From the NCBI RefSeq assembly GCF_014646075.1, contig NZ_BMMT01000003.1, forward strand, positions 124,001 to 188,000: a stretch of 64,000 bases of DNA. The letters run 5' to 3'. The stretch is from Saccharopolyspora thermophila (GTDB taxonomy: Bacteria; Actinomycetota; Actinomycetes; Mycobacteriales; Pseudonocardiaceae). This document shows, in pieces, positions 36,152 to 44,023 of this stretch; position 1 is the stretch's first letter; each line of letters opens with the position of its first letter. A program made the position numbers and the translations under genes. Below the pieces are notes generated by a model that saw nothing but the letters and a program-made list of their open reading frames with translations, searched no databases and was not told the origin of the DNA.

Positions 36152-36547
36152 TCAGAAGTCGAACACGGCACCCGTCTGGTGCTTGAACGCGCAGAGGTTC
36201 GCCCCCGTGGCGCGGTAGTCGATCGGGCGGCCCCGCCAGGTCCCGACCGCGGTGGCCCACACCTGGCGGGCGTCCTTGGTGCAGTGCCCGGCCCTGCCGG
36301 ATCCCAGGCGCTCGAGGTTCCCATCGACCTTCATCAGGTCCGCACAGGCGAGCTCGGCGCGCGGATGGTTGCCGCCGACGGGTTCGCAGTGCAGGACGAC
36401 ACTTCGGGAAATCTGACGATCTGCCACGGTCAAGGTGATGGTGCTCTGCGCAGCGCTGGATGCGGCCGACGCGACTCCCGGGATCAACGCCGCCACCAGC
36501 AACGCACTTCCCGCCACGACACGGCCCAGCAACCGATGAGCGCTCAT
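36152..36547 (-). CDS. subtilisin inhibitor-like (SSI family) secreted protein
   Basis: A 131-residue exported protease inhibitor. The signal peptide ends near VASAASS. The mature SSI domain starts ITLTVAD and has four cysteines in SSI order (HCEP, LACADL, HCTKD, NLCAF). It closes with the family ending HQTGAVFDF and contains GTWRGRPIDYRATGANLC, the counterpart of the usual GVWQG...F-x-N-E-C. The reactive-site loop reads CTKDARQV, placing Lys at P1, which predicts trypsin-like rather than subtilisin-like targets. Start chosen at 36547. It sits among other secreted small proteins. Confidence 0.88.
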   Translation of the reverse strand: MSAHRLLGRVVAGSALLVAALIPGVASAASSAAQSTITLTVADRQISRSVVLHCEPVGGNHPRAELACADLMKVDGNLERLGSGRAGHCTKDARQVWATAVGTWRGRPIDYRATGANLCAFKHQTGAVFDF

Positions 36548-37292
36548 TGTCCCGCCGTCCTCCATGTTGACCGGAATTCGACCCCTGTCCTCTCTTACCG
36601 CACCCGGATCGATCTTTCCTGGCGAGACCCCAACGATCACCTTTCGGATGGCCCCGGAACGGTCATCACTACCGCCCGCCACCGCGGGATCGGGCCGGAT
36701 GCGCAAAGCGCGTCGCATGACCGGATGACCGCAGCACGACCCGGCGATGCCCGCGACCGGCGGACGTGACACCACGCAACCTGAATTGCCCCACCAGTGT
36801 TCCGGGCGCGGAATCTCACGCGGAACCGGCAACCGCAATTCATGTCGACAAGTCGCCCGGATGCCCTTTCGACGCGCGCATCTCACCGCGGCCGGCCGGC
36901 GCGCAAATCGAGATCACGTCGCACATCGGGCACGCACAGTAGTCGAGATGACACACCAGCTGGTGGCCGCGTCCTCCAGCTCGTGATCACCGCGCGCACG
37001 GAGACTGCCGCCTTCCTGCACGCAACGCGGTGACGAGTCCCGTTCGGGTGCGGACGCCGCGTCGAAAGATCCAGTCCGGTTTCGTCCTGGATCATCACAT
37101 GAGGTGAGCCCCGCAAATCTCGGCTTGCGCGCCTTTCCGACCGCGCTATGTTTTAGACGGCTCCGCCACGGCGGGCTTTTCCAAAACCCCGACAGGAATC
37201 TCATGGGCCGATTCGCCACGGGAAAGGGCAATCGGGGGTTCCTTGCGGCGCCATTCACCCATCATTGGAAAAGTACGAAGGGGATTGTAGAT
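36548..37292. other. gene-free region of about 745 bases
   Basis: The largest gap in the window. Open frames here are short and lack ribosome sites or protein-like composition. A weak structure near 37150-37187 has GTTTT and AAAAC flanking a short GC stem. Purine runs (GGGAAAGGGCAATCGGGGG, 37219-37237) lie in the presumed leader of the Gln/Asn-rich gene at 37293, whose ribosome site is GAAGGGGA. Nothing else is seen. Confidence 0.35.
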
Positions 37293-37646
37293 ATGCGGAC
37301 TGCCAAGCGCGTCATCGCTGCCACGGCTCTGGGCTTGCCCCTCCTGCTCGGTGCTCCGGGGATGGCGCTGGCGGACGGCGACCACCACGGTCACGGCAAG
37401 CCGTGCCACGAGAAGTGCGACGGGAAGCACGGCAAGAAGAAGGTCTGGGTGCAGGACCAGGACCTGAGCCAGGACCAGCACGCCAGCACCGACCAGCAGA
37501 ACCACAACTCGTCGCCGATCTACCAGTGGAGCGTCGGGAGCAAGGGCGACCAGAACGCGCTGAACTGGGTTGCCCAGGACAACAGCAGCAGCACCGACCA
37601 GGTCGAGGTTGCGGCTCAGGAGCAGGAGCAGGAAGAGGAAGACTGA
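37293..37646 (+). CDS. secreted His/Lys- and Gln/Asn-rich protein, first of a convergent pair
   Basis: A 117-residue exported protein. The signal peptide is MRTAKRVIAATALGLPLLLG to about residue 27 (ALAD). A metal-binding-like patch follows (HHGHGKPCHEKCDGKHGKKK, residues 31-50, with two cysteines). The rest is Gln/Asp/Ser/Asn-rich low complexity with QNHNSSPIYQWSVGSKGDQNAL, ending in an acidic Gln/Glu run. Its signal peptide is almost the same as that of the gene at 37783. Composition suggests an extracellular matrix or amyloid-like protein; that is inference. Confidence 0.72.
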   Translation: MRTAKRVIAATALGLPLLLGAPGMALADGDHHGHGKPCHEKCDGKHGKKKVWVQDQDLSQDQHASTDQQNHNSSPIYQWSVGSKGDQNALNWVAQDNSSSTDQVEVAAQEQEQEEED

Positions 37647-37712
37647 CCCGTCCTGCAGTTCCACCGAGCTGCACCGCCCGCGGGCGGCCGCAGTCGAGCT
37701 TCGAAAGAAACA

Positions 37713-37745
37713 GCTTGGCCCGGCGATGAATTCGCCGGGCCAAGC
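37713..37745. terminator. bidirectional terminator of the convergent Gln/Asn-rich pair
   Basis: A perfect 14-bp stem (37713-37726 with 37732-37745) and 5-base loop, centred between the two convergent stops at 37646 and 37783. Confidence 0.85.
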
Positions 37746-37782
37746 CTTGTCCTGCGAACGGTTATCGCGCAGGTGCGACAGC

Positions 37783-38100
37783 TCAGTCGTCGTCCTGCAT
37801 CTCGCTCTCGGTCTGCTCGGTGCCGTTGGCGTTGTGCTGCTGCGTCCAGGTCATCGCGGACAGGTCGCCCTTGCCGTTGTTGATCTGGGTCACCGGTGAG
37901 ACGTTGATGTTGTTCTGCACCGTGTGGTTCTGTGCAGCCTGCGACTGGGCCTGCTCCTGGATGCGCTTCTGGATCTGGGATGCCTTCGGAGCCTTCGCCG
38001 GGCGGCCCTGCCCGTCGTCGGCCAGCGCCGTGCCTGCCACTCCGAGCAGCAGCGGCAACCCCACAGCCACCGCGGTCAGCAGGCGCTTCGCAGTACGCAT
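37783..38100 (-). CDS. secreted Gln/Asn-rich protein, second of a convergent pair
   Basis: A 105-residue exported protein. The signal peptide starts MRTAKRLLTAVAVGLPLLLG and is cut near residue 27 (ALADD). A basic Ala/Lys/Pro patch and a Gln-rich amphipathic stretch (IQKRIQEQAQSQAAQ) lead into QNHTVQNNINVSPVTQINN and GDLSAMTWTQQHNANGTEQTE. These parts match the partner's QNHNSSPIYQW and DQNALNWVAQDN in layout, so the two are paralogues. No cysteines. The tail is acidic (MQDDD). Ribosome site AAGGGAAA. Confidence 0.72.
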   Translation of the reverse strand: MRTAKRLLTAVAVGLPLLLGVAGTALADDGQGRPAKAPKASQIQKRIQEQAQSQAAQNHTVQNNINVSPVTQINNGKGDLSAMTWTQQHNANGTEQTESEMQDDD

Positions 38101-38348
38101 GAACCGTTTCCCTTCGTAGACCGACCATTTCCTGAGGCGTCGGGGACAATCCGCGCACCAGATCTGCGAGGCAGAAATGCGGCCGGTTCCCCGCGTTTCC
38201 CAACTCCTTGAACAGGAGCAGGATGAACCTACCGGCGAGATCGCGCCTGAGGGCCACTCGACACCTCTGCGATCACCCCATGTAGTGATCGAATGCGGGC
38301 CGCGGGGCGACACCCGTTGTCCACAGTGCCCGCTCCCGGGCACGAGAA

Positions 38349-38390
38349 AGGCCCGCTGGGCCGGCGCCTGCGCACCGACCCAGCGGGCCT
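38349..38390 (-). terminator. terminator of the secreted protein at 38408
   Basis: A perfect 12-bp stem (38349-38360 with 38379-38390) 18 bases past the gene's stop; on the minus strand TTTC follows. Confidence 0.75.
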
Positions 38391-38407
38391 GCCTCCCCGG
38401 GGACGCC

Positions 38408-38911
38408 TCAGAACGGGCTGATCGTGAAGATGCTCGACCTGTCCGGGTCGAACGTCCGGTTGTGCTTGAGCACCACCGGGCTGCCCGGGAGGCCGATCTC
38501 GTAGACCGAGGCCGCCAGCTCCGGAGCGATCTCCGGGCTGAGCACGGTGCCTTCCGGCCGCTGCTGGACGCGCCAGTCCTGCACGTCGCTGAAGTTGCAG
38601 GGCGCGGTGACGACCTCGGCACCGGGCACGAATGCCTCGGGCTGCGCGCACAGGCGGGTTTCGACGTTCTGGATGGTCACGCTCCCGTCGTACTTGGGCG
38701 TGAGGATCCACTTGTTCGTCGCGCCCGGCGAGAACTGCGTGGCCCGGACCGGCCCGTACCGGTACGACCCGTCCCAGCTGGTCCGGTCGATCGCGTTGGT
38801 GATCTCCGTGATCGCATCCGGCGCGGGAGCCGCCGAGGCGGGCAGCGCCGCACCGAGAGCCATCGTCGCCAGGGCCCCTGCCGCCCCCAGCATCCACCGT
38901 GCACGCGTCAT
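38408..38911 (-). CDS. secreted protein of unknown function, ricin-like repeat possible
   Basis: A 167-residue exported protein. Signal peptide to about residue 28 (LPASAAPA). The mature part has segments GSVTIQNVETRLCAQP and NFSDVQDWRVQQRPEGTVLSP, whose spacing (a Cys, a carbohydrate-site-like aromatic region and Q-x-W-like DWRV) recalls one or two beta-trefoil repeats, although a full ricin-B domain is not clear. Two cysteines (LCAQP, APCNF). ATG start with GGAGGG six bases upstream. Stands alone with its own terminator. Confidence 0.68.
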   Translation of the reverse strand: MTRARWMLGAAGALATMALGAALPASAAPAPDAITEITNAIDRTSWDGSYRYGPVRATQFSPGATNKWILTPKYDGSVTIQNVETRLCAQPEAFVPGAEVVTAPCNFSDVQDWRVQQRPEGTVLSPEIAPELAASVYEIGLPGSPVVLKHNRTFDPDRSSIFTISPF

Positions 38912-39352
38912 GACAAGCCCTCCACAACAAAGATCTTTTTCGGAATGGAAGACGGTATTTCCCGTCATCCGAATAAGATCTCTACCAGCGGCGGGGCCGG
39001 AGCACCCCTTGGATCACCACAATGGGTGGTACGCGCCGGAATGAAAAGGCGAATACTCCGAAGTGGACAGATCCCTGGACGGCCGACGATGGCGCGGACG
39101 CCCATGTCCTTTCTGCCGTCCTCCATGATGGGAACGCGGCGCACGCCCAGCAGATCCTCACCGGCTGCGCGCGCCGCCGGGCCGGGTGGCCGCGTGATCG
39201 TCGTCGAGCAGCTGCGCGAGGAGGCCGAACAGGTGCTGCCCGCCGTCGCCACGATACGCGGCGACTGGCCGATGCCGAAGCTGGTCATGACCCGCTCCGG
39301 GCTGCTGGCACCCCATGGCGGAGCAGAGCCGCTGACCTGCGGAAAAACCTGG
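38912..39352. other. gene-poor stretch with a possible decayed CBS-domain fragment
   Basis: No intact gene. On the minus strand at about 39085-39160 one frame reads EDLLGVRRVPIMEDG and then MGVRAIVG, resembling the end of a CBS domain (V-R-R-V-P-V-V-E-D-G and V-G-V-V-S-R). The remaining frames are incoherent, as expected of an old fragment. The stretch ends at a tRNA gene. I regard the CBS reading as tentative. Confidence 0.3.
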
Positions 39353-39424
39353 TGCGCGATACTGGGATTGAACCAGTGACCTCTACCGTGTCAAGGTAGC
39401 GCTCTCCCACTGAGCTAATCGCGC
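39353..39424 (-). tRNA. tRNA-Val (GAC)
   Basis: The minus strand folds as a 72-base cloverleaf without encoded CCA. The acceptor stem GCGCGAT pairs with ATCGCGC, the D arm contains AGCTCAGTGGGAGAGC, the anticodon loop is TTGACAC with anticodon GAC, and the T arm has GGTTCAATCC. The discriminator base is A. It reads valine codons GUC/GUU, the preferred valine codons of GC-rich actinobacteria. Both flanks are gene-poor. Confidence 0.95.
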
Positions 39425-39567
39425 TCGCTGCGTTCGACACCGAGTCTAGCCCACGGTCGATCACCGGTTCGCAGCACCCCCTGGGCCCGGACCGGGCGCG
39501 CGTGGGTACGGCATCGGCGTCTCCCGTCGGCCGCGACAGCTGTCATGGCGGTCGGCGCGGCGTCGGC

Positions 39568-39876
39568 TCAGGGTTCGCAGGTGCTGCCGGGGACCGGCGC
39601 GAGGAATTCGTTCGCCGCCCAGCGACCGGCGCCGAGGTCGCGGAAGCCGCCGACCAGGTTTGGCGTCGCGGTGACCTCCTCGCCGTACCGCAGCGAGCCG
39701 ACCCGGCGCTCCGCGACGCTGGGCCCGGAGCGAACGTTCAGGGCGTCGGCGGTCACGTGGAAGGTGCACGGCTTCGCCCCACCGAGGCTGGTCGTCGCCG
39801 GGTCGACGCCGGTCAGTGCGATCAGGCCGAGCACGCCGGTCGCGGCCAGCAGCAGTGTTCGGGGTACCGGGATCAC
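39568..39876 (-). CDS. secreted SH3b-domain protein
   Basis: A 102-residue exported protein. The GTG start at 39876 has AGGAGG six bases upstream. A hydrophobic signal segment (residues 5-22) precedes a bacterial SH3 domain of about 65 residues with FHVTADALNVRSGPSV and GEEVTATP, and AANEFLAPV near the end. Two cysteines (PCTF and STCEP) bracket the domain and may be bridged. SH3b domains bind peptidoglycan peptides, so a wall-associated role is likely. Confidence 0.82.
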   Translation of the reverse strand: MIPVPRTLLLAATGVLGLIALTGVDPATTSLGGAKPCTFHVTADALNVRSGPSVAERRVGSLRYGEEVTATPNLVGGFRDLGAGRWAANEFLAPVPGSTCEP

Positions 39877-40210
39877 GACACACCTCCTGGTTGAGCGTGC
39901 GGTCACCCACAGCTGTAATGCCTGGTCGCGGGCCCGCGAAACCGGAAGCACCCGTCGGCGCGAGCGGTTCAACGCGTCAGGTGTCGCCCGCCCGGCTTCC
40001 GCGCACGCCTGGTAGCCCGGTGGCATCGCCGCACGCTGCACGGACCTCGCGCTGGGCGCCGCCCTGGTCCGCACCCGCGACGCGGAGATCGACCGGCACG
40101 TCCTCGCCCGCCCCGGAGGACACCGAGTTCTGCGTCGTCGCGCCCTGACCGGCCCCGGATACGCGACAACGCCGCCCCTGGGCGGGACGGCGTTCGCGGG
40201 TCGGCGAAGA
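39877..40210. other. gene-free region between the SH3b gene and icd
   Basis: About 330 bases. A short open stretch (around 40050-40140) reads ALVRTRDAEIDRHVLARPGG and could be a relic, but nothing recognisable extends from it. The icd terminator hairpin occupies 40168-40194. Confidence 0.35.
40168..40194 (-). terminator. icd terminator
   Basis: AACGCCGCCC pairs with GGGCGG..CGGCGTT with a two-base bulge; 16 bases past the icd stop on the minus strand, and on that strand followed by GTCGCG rather than a T-run. Confidence 0.55.
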
Positions 40211-41431
40211 TCAGCGGTTGGCCATCTTCTTCTGCAGGTTCTCGTCCAGCGTCGCGAGGAACTCCTCGGTGGTCTGGTACTGCTGGTCGCCGCCTACGAG
40301 CAGCGCCAGGTCCTTGGTCATCCGGCCGCTCTCGACGGTCTCGATGACGACCTTCTCCAGCGTCTCGGCGAAGCCGATGACCTCCGGGGTGGAGTCCAGC
40401 TTGCCGCGGTGCTGCAGGCCGCGGGTCCAGGCGAAGATCGACGCGATCGGGTTGGTCGAGGTGGGCTTGCCCTGCTGGTGCTGGCGGTAGTGCCGGGTGA
40501 CCGTGCCGTGCGCGGCCTCGGCCTCCACCTTGCCGTCGGCGGTCATCAGCACCGAGGTCATCAGTCCCAGCGAGCCGAAGCCCTGCGCCACGGTGTCGGA
40601 CTGCACGTCGCCGTCGTAGTTCTTGCAGGCCCAGACGTAGCCGCCCTCCCACTTCAGGGCGCTGGCGACCATGTCGTCGATCAGCCGGTGCTCGTAGGTG
40701 AGGCCCTTCGCCTCGAAGTCGGCCTTGAACTCGTTGTCGAAGATCTCCTGGAACACGTCCTTGAACATGCCGTCGTATGCCTTGAGGATCGTGTTCTTGG
40801 TCGACATGTAGACCGGGAAGCCGCGCTCCAGGCCGTAGCGGAAGGACGCCCGCGCGAACTCCTCGATGGAGCGGCGGTAGTTGTACATGCCCATCGCGAC
40901 GCCGCCGTCCTCGCCGAACTTGGCGACCTCGAACTCGATCGGCTCGCCGCCGTCCTCCGGCGTGTAGGTCAGGGTGACGGTGCCCGGGCCGGGGACCTTG
41001 AAGTCGCTGGCCTTGTACTGGTCGCCGTGCGCGTGGCGGCCGATGACGATCGGCTTCGTCCAGGTGGGGACGTAGCGCGGGATGTTGGAGATGACGATCG
41101 GCTCGCGGAAGATGACGCCGCCGAGGATGTTGCGGATCGTGCCGTTGGGGCTCCGCCACATCTTCTTCAGGCCGAACTCCGCCACGCGGGCCTCGTCCGG
41201 GGTGATGGTGGCACACTTCACACCCACGCCGTGCTTGGCAATGGCGTTGGCCGCGTCGACCGTGACCTGGTCGTCGGTGGCGTCCCGGTGCTCGATGCCG
41301 AGGTCGTAGTAGTCGAGGTTGATGTCCAGATACGGGTGGATCAGCTTTTCCTTGATGAAGGACCAGATGATCCGGGTCATCTCATCGCCGTCGAGCTCGG
41401 CAATGGTGCCCTGGACCTTGATCTTGCTCAT
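40211..41431 (-). CDS. icd: NADP-dependent isocitrate dehydrogenase (dimeric, eukaryote-like type)
   Basis: A 406-residue TCA-cycle enzyme converting isocitrate to 2-oxoglutarate and CO2 with NADP. It belongs to the homodimeric type shared with mitochondria: start [21 protein letters not shown], substrate-site [12 protein letters not shown], metal-site Asp in [10 protein letters not shown] and [10 protein letters not shown], and the NADP-site HGTVTRHYR. The start at 41431 gives the normal length; an upstream start would add 13 residues. Ribosome site GAGGAG eleven bases before the ATG. With sdh in the same window, two TCA steps are covered. Confidence 0.97.
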   Translation of the reverse strand: MSKIKVQGTIAELDGDEMTRIIWSFIKEKLIHPYLDINLDYYDLGIEHRDATDDQVTVDAANAIAKHGVGVKCATITPDEARVAEFGLKKMWRSPNGTIRNILGGVIFREPIVISNIPRYVPTWTKPIVIGRHAHGDQYKASDFKVPGPGTVTLTYTPEDGGEPIEFEVAKFGEDGGVAMGMYNYRRSIEEFARASFRYGLERGFPVYMSTKNTILKAYDGMFKDVFQEIFDNEFKADFEAKGLTYEHRLIDDMVASALKWEGGYVWACKNYDGDVQSDTVAQGFGSLGLMTSVLMTADGKVEAEAAHGTVTRHYRQHQQGKPTSTNPIASIFAWTRGLQHRGKLDSTPEVIGFAETLEKVVIETVESGRMTKDLALLVGGDQQYQTTEEFLATLDENLQKKMANR

Positions 41432-41637
41432 GTGGCGGGGTGCTCCTCTCGCGAGACGCAAGCGGTACAAGCGTACTGCTATACGCGTTCGATTGTGCCC
41501 TGCCCCCGTCGCCGACCACCACCCTCGCCGGGAGCGCTGTTCGCCACTACCGCAGGGCCAGCCGCGGTGTCGTGATCTTCTTCTACGCTCGATACCCGAC
41601 CGAGTGATCTTCGACGGGGCGATCTCTGGAGGTGCCC

Positions 41638-42468
41638 ATGGCGACCGGACCGACGCACGCGATGAGCGGGTTGGCCGCCTGGGCGGCGGTGACCGCCCTG
41701 GCCGACACGCACGCGATAGGGCAATTATCCCCGAAGACCTGGGTGGTCGGGGCCACGCTGGCCTCCGGGGCCGCGCTGCTGCCCGACATCGATCACCCCA
41801 GGTCGACGGTCGCCAGCACGTTCGGCGCCGTCTCGCGCGGCGCGTCGGCGGGCATCAGCGGCATCAGCGGCTTCCTCTACCGGCTGACCCGCACCAAGCG
41901 GGACAGCAACCGGGACGGCACGCACCGCGGCTTCACGCACACCCTGGTCTTCGCGGTGCTGGCCGGGCTGATCACCACGGCCATCGTGCAGACCAGCGAG
42001 GGCACCGCGCTGGGCGTGCTGATGTTCGTGTTCGCCGGTCTGGCCGTCCGCGGGCTGCTGCACACGTGGAGCCCGAACAAGGACGCGCTGCTGATCACCG
42101 CGGCGTCGCTGCTGCTCACGCTGGCCTGCTGGGCGTGGGCCGGGGACCAGCCCACCGACGCGGCGGCCTTCGGTGTGGCGGTGATGATCGGCTGCGTCGC
42201 GCACTTCGTCGGCGACGCGATCACCGAGCAGGGCTGCCCGATGCTGTGGCCGGTGCCGCTCGGCGGCAGGACCTGGTACCCGGTGGCGCCGCCGAAGGCA
42301 CTGCGCATGAAGACCGGCGGCAGGGTCGAGATGGTGCTGGTGGGTCCCGGGTTGACGATCGCGGCGCTGGTGCTGAGCTCGGTGGTGCTCTACCGCATCG
42401 GCGCGGCCCCCTGGCTGGCACAGCTGGACCTGCCGCCGGAGGTCATGGCCTGGATCGCCCCGTCGTAA
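41638..42468 (+). CDS. YdjM/DUF457-type membrane-bound metal-dependent hydrolase family protein
   Basis: A 276-residue membrane protein. Metal-type motifs are THAMSG near residue 7, PDIDHPRS near residue 49 and HRGFTHTL near residue 99, separated by hydrophobic helices, with about seven membrane segments in all. This is the layout of the YdjM/DUF457 family (E. coli YdjM is SOS-induced). The ATG at 41638 has GGAGG five bases upstream. The catalytic activity of the family is unproven; the His/Asp residues suggest metal binding at the membrane face. Confidence 0.88.
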   Translation: MATGPTHAMSGLAAWAAVTALADTHAIGQLSPKTWVVGATLASGAALLPDIDHPRSTVASTFGAVSRGASAGISGISGFLYRLTRTKRDSNRDGTHRGFTHTLVFAVLAGLITTAIVQTSEGTALGVLMFVFAGLAVRGLLHTWSPNKDALLITAASLLLTLACWAWAGDQPTDAAAFGVAVMIGCVAHFVGDAITEQGCPMLWPVPLGGRTWYPVAPPKALRMKTGGRVEMVLVGPGLTIAALVLSSVVLYRIGAAPWLAQLDLPPEVMAWIAPS

Positions 42469-42578
42469 CGGCGTACCGGGCGGCGATCGGATGCGACATT
42501 TCGCCCATCGGGCGCTGCGGGGTCGATAGGGTGCAAGAGCGGCACCACGGCGGTGCCGCTGGGAGCACCGGAGGGAAG

Positions 42579-43007
42579 ATGCGAGCTCGGAAGCAGTTCG
42601 TCGGGGCAGCCCTGGCGCTGCCGCTGTTGGTCGGCCTCGGCGCGTGCGGCGAGATCCAGGAAGCCCAGCAGGGCCTGCAGAATGCCAGCGAGCAGGCCCA
42701 GCAGGCGCAGGAGAACCTGGACGCGGCGGGGGACTGCCTGCAGGCGATCAACGTCGCGAGCTTCATGCCGAACTTCGCCGATCCGCAGCAGGCGCGGGCG
42801 GACGCGCAGGCCAAGGTCGAGGAGCTCGGCCGGCTCGCCGAGCAGACCGCGGACCAGACGCTGCGGCAGAACCTGCTCGACGTGCAGAAGTCGGTGGAGC
42901 AGGTGGCGTCCGGCCAGGTCACCCTGGAATCCAGCGCCGAATGGACCGCCGCCCAGCTGGAGAAGTACCAACAGGTGACCACGACCTGCTCCCGGATCGG
43001 CGGCTGA
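42579..43007 (+). CDS. small lipoprotein with coiled coil
   Basis: A 142-residue lipoprotein. The signal peptide ends in the lipobox LGAC (Cys at residue 23). The mature part is mostly helical: heptad-like Gln/Ala/Glu stretches at about residues 25-48 (EAQQGLQNASEQAQQAQENL) and 68-125 separated by CLQAINVASFMPNF. Two further cysteines (DCLQ, TTCSR) could pair. ATG start with GAGGGA three to nine bases upstream. No named family. Confidence 0.75.
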   Translation: MRARKQFVGAALALPLLVGLGACGEIQEAQQGLQNASEQAQQAQENLDAAGDCLQAINVASFMPNFADPQQARADAQAKVEELGRLAEQTADQTLRQNLLDVQKSVEQVASGQVTLESSAEWTAAQLEKYQQVTTTCSRIGG

Positions 43008-43096
43008 GCCGTCAGCCGCTTCCGCCACCTCCGTGTGCCATCCGGTGCGAGGTGTGGCTTGGGTCACCTAATCTGGATTCGCGGAGGTGATGGGTG

Positions 43097-43297
43097 ATGA
43101 GAGCAGCCGTGGGTGACAAGATCCACGTGCACAGCAGGCACGTCGGCGAGGCCGAGAAGATCGGCGAGATCCTGGAAGTCCGCGGAAAGGACGGCGCGCC
43201 GCCGTACCGGGTCCGGTTCAGTGACGGCCACGAGAGCGTGGTGTATCCAGGCGGCGACTGCGAGATCAAGCCGCCCACCCCTCGCGAGGGGGACTGA
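43097..43297 (+). CDS. DUF1918 domain protein
   Basis: A 66-residue protein matching DUF1918: MRAAVGDKIHVHSRHVGEAEKIGEILEV, then PPYRVRFSDGHESVVYPGGD. These small SH3-like beta-barrel proteins are common in actinobacteria; their role is unknown. The ATG at 43097 has GGAGG nine bases upstream; a GTG at 43094 is equally possible and would add one residue. A strong hairpin follows. Confidence 0.88.
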   Translation: MRAAVGDKIHVHSRHVGEAEKIGEILEVRGKDGAPPYRVRFSDGHESVVYPGGDCEIKPPTPREGD

Positions 43298-43310
43298 CCC
43301 GCTGCGACGT

Positions 43311-43339
43311 CGGGCCGGTCGGTGCCGCCGACCGGCCCG
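43311..43339. terminator. terminator after the DUF1918 gene
   Basis: A perfect 12-bp stem (43311-43322 with 43328-43339) and 5-base loop, 13 bases past the DUF1918 stop. It could also end the minus-strand gene relic whose stop is at 43350. Confidence 0.8.
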
Positions 43340-43349
43340 TTGCACGTGT

Positions 43350-43420
43350 TCACTCCCAGGGCTGGTCGAGCACCAACTCCACCTCGGCCTGGAACAGGGG
43401 CTCCGGGTCGACGCCCATCC
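43350..43420 (-). pseudogene. C-terminal fragment of an unknown minus-strand gene
   Basis: A frame ending in a TGA at 43350-43352 reads GMGVDPEPLFQAEVELVLDQPWE, which looks like an authentic protein end (acidic, Trp-rich) placed neatly before a hairpin. Upstream the frame runs into the dehydrogenase relic and becomes incoherent, so only the last 20 or so codons survive. The parent gene is not recognised. Confidence 0.3.
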
Positions 43421-43429
43421 CGCTTCTGA

Positions 43430-43856
43430 CCCCGGAACCTGGCGGCCGGGTTCTGGTGCGCACCGAAGCCGTCGGGTGGCGTTCGCCGAGGTGCAGATGC
43501 TGCGCGGACGCTACCCGGCCAGCCCCGGTCCCCGTTCGTGCCCGGCTGCGACCTCATCGGCCGGATCGTCGAGGTCGGCCCCGGGGTGACCGGGTGACGC
43601 GCGGGGTAGCGCGTGGCGGCCATGCCCCGCACCGGCGGCCGACCACGTCGTGCTCCGCACCGCCGACCTGGTCGCGGTACCGGAGGAAAGTGGACGCCAC
43701 GGAAGCCGTGGCCGTGGTCCTCAACGGCGTCACCACCTGGAAGCTGCTGCACCGCACCGCGGCGGTCCGAAGTGGACAGACGGTGCCGGGGCACGGCGTC
43801 GGTGGCGGGGGGCACGTTGCTCGCGCAGCTCGCGGCGGCCGTAACCGCGGCGTAGC
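43430..43856 (+). pseudogene. decayed medium-chain dehydrogenase/quinone reductase gene
   Basis: All three plus frames hold pieces of one MDR-family protein in correct order. GRVLVRTEAVG is near 43450. VAFAEVQMLRGRYP lies at 43483-43525. PFVPGCDLIGRIVEVGPGVTG lies near 43530-43592. VAAMPRTGG is near 43610, DHVVLRTADLVAVPE near 43640-43685, and VDATEAVAVVLNGVTTWKLLHRTA near 43690-43760. GTLLAQLAAA near 43820 belongs to the Rossmann fold. At least six frame changes are needed and the protein breaks off about halfway, so the gene is dead. The intact family (about 310-330 residues) reduces quinones or enals with NADPH. Confidence 0.75.
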
Positions 43857-44023
43857 CGCGTGCCCGGGCGAGGCCAGCTCCGACGCGCGTCGCGGCACAC
43901 CGGGAATCGGCGCATTCCGGGCGGCGTCTGCGGTTGCGTCAAGTGACCACCTATGCAGAACGAGTTCGCAGACAGCTTCTAAGGTGGTCCGCGATGAGGG
44001 GAGTCCGGCTAGGAGGCGGTGAA

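Noticed and set aside
37150-37187. Hairpin or riboswitch in the 745-base gap
   Set aside because: Only a 5-bp stem with a 2-base loop flanked by GTTTT/AAAAC; too weak to call an RNA element.
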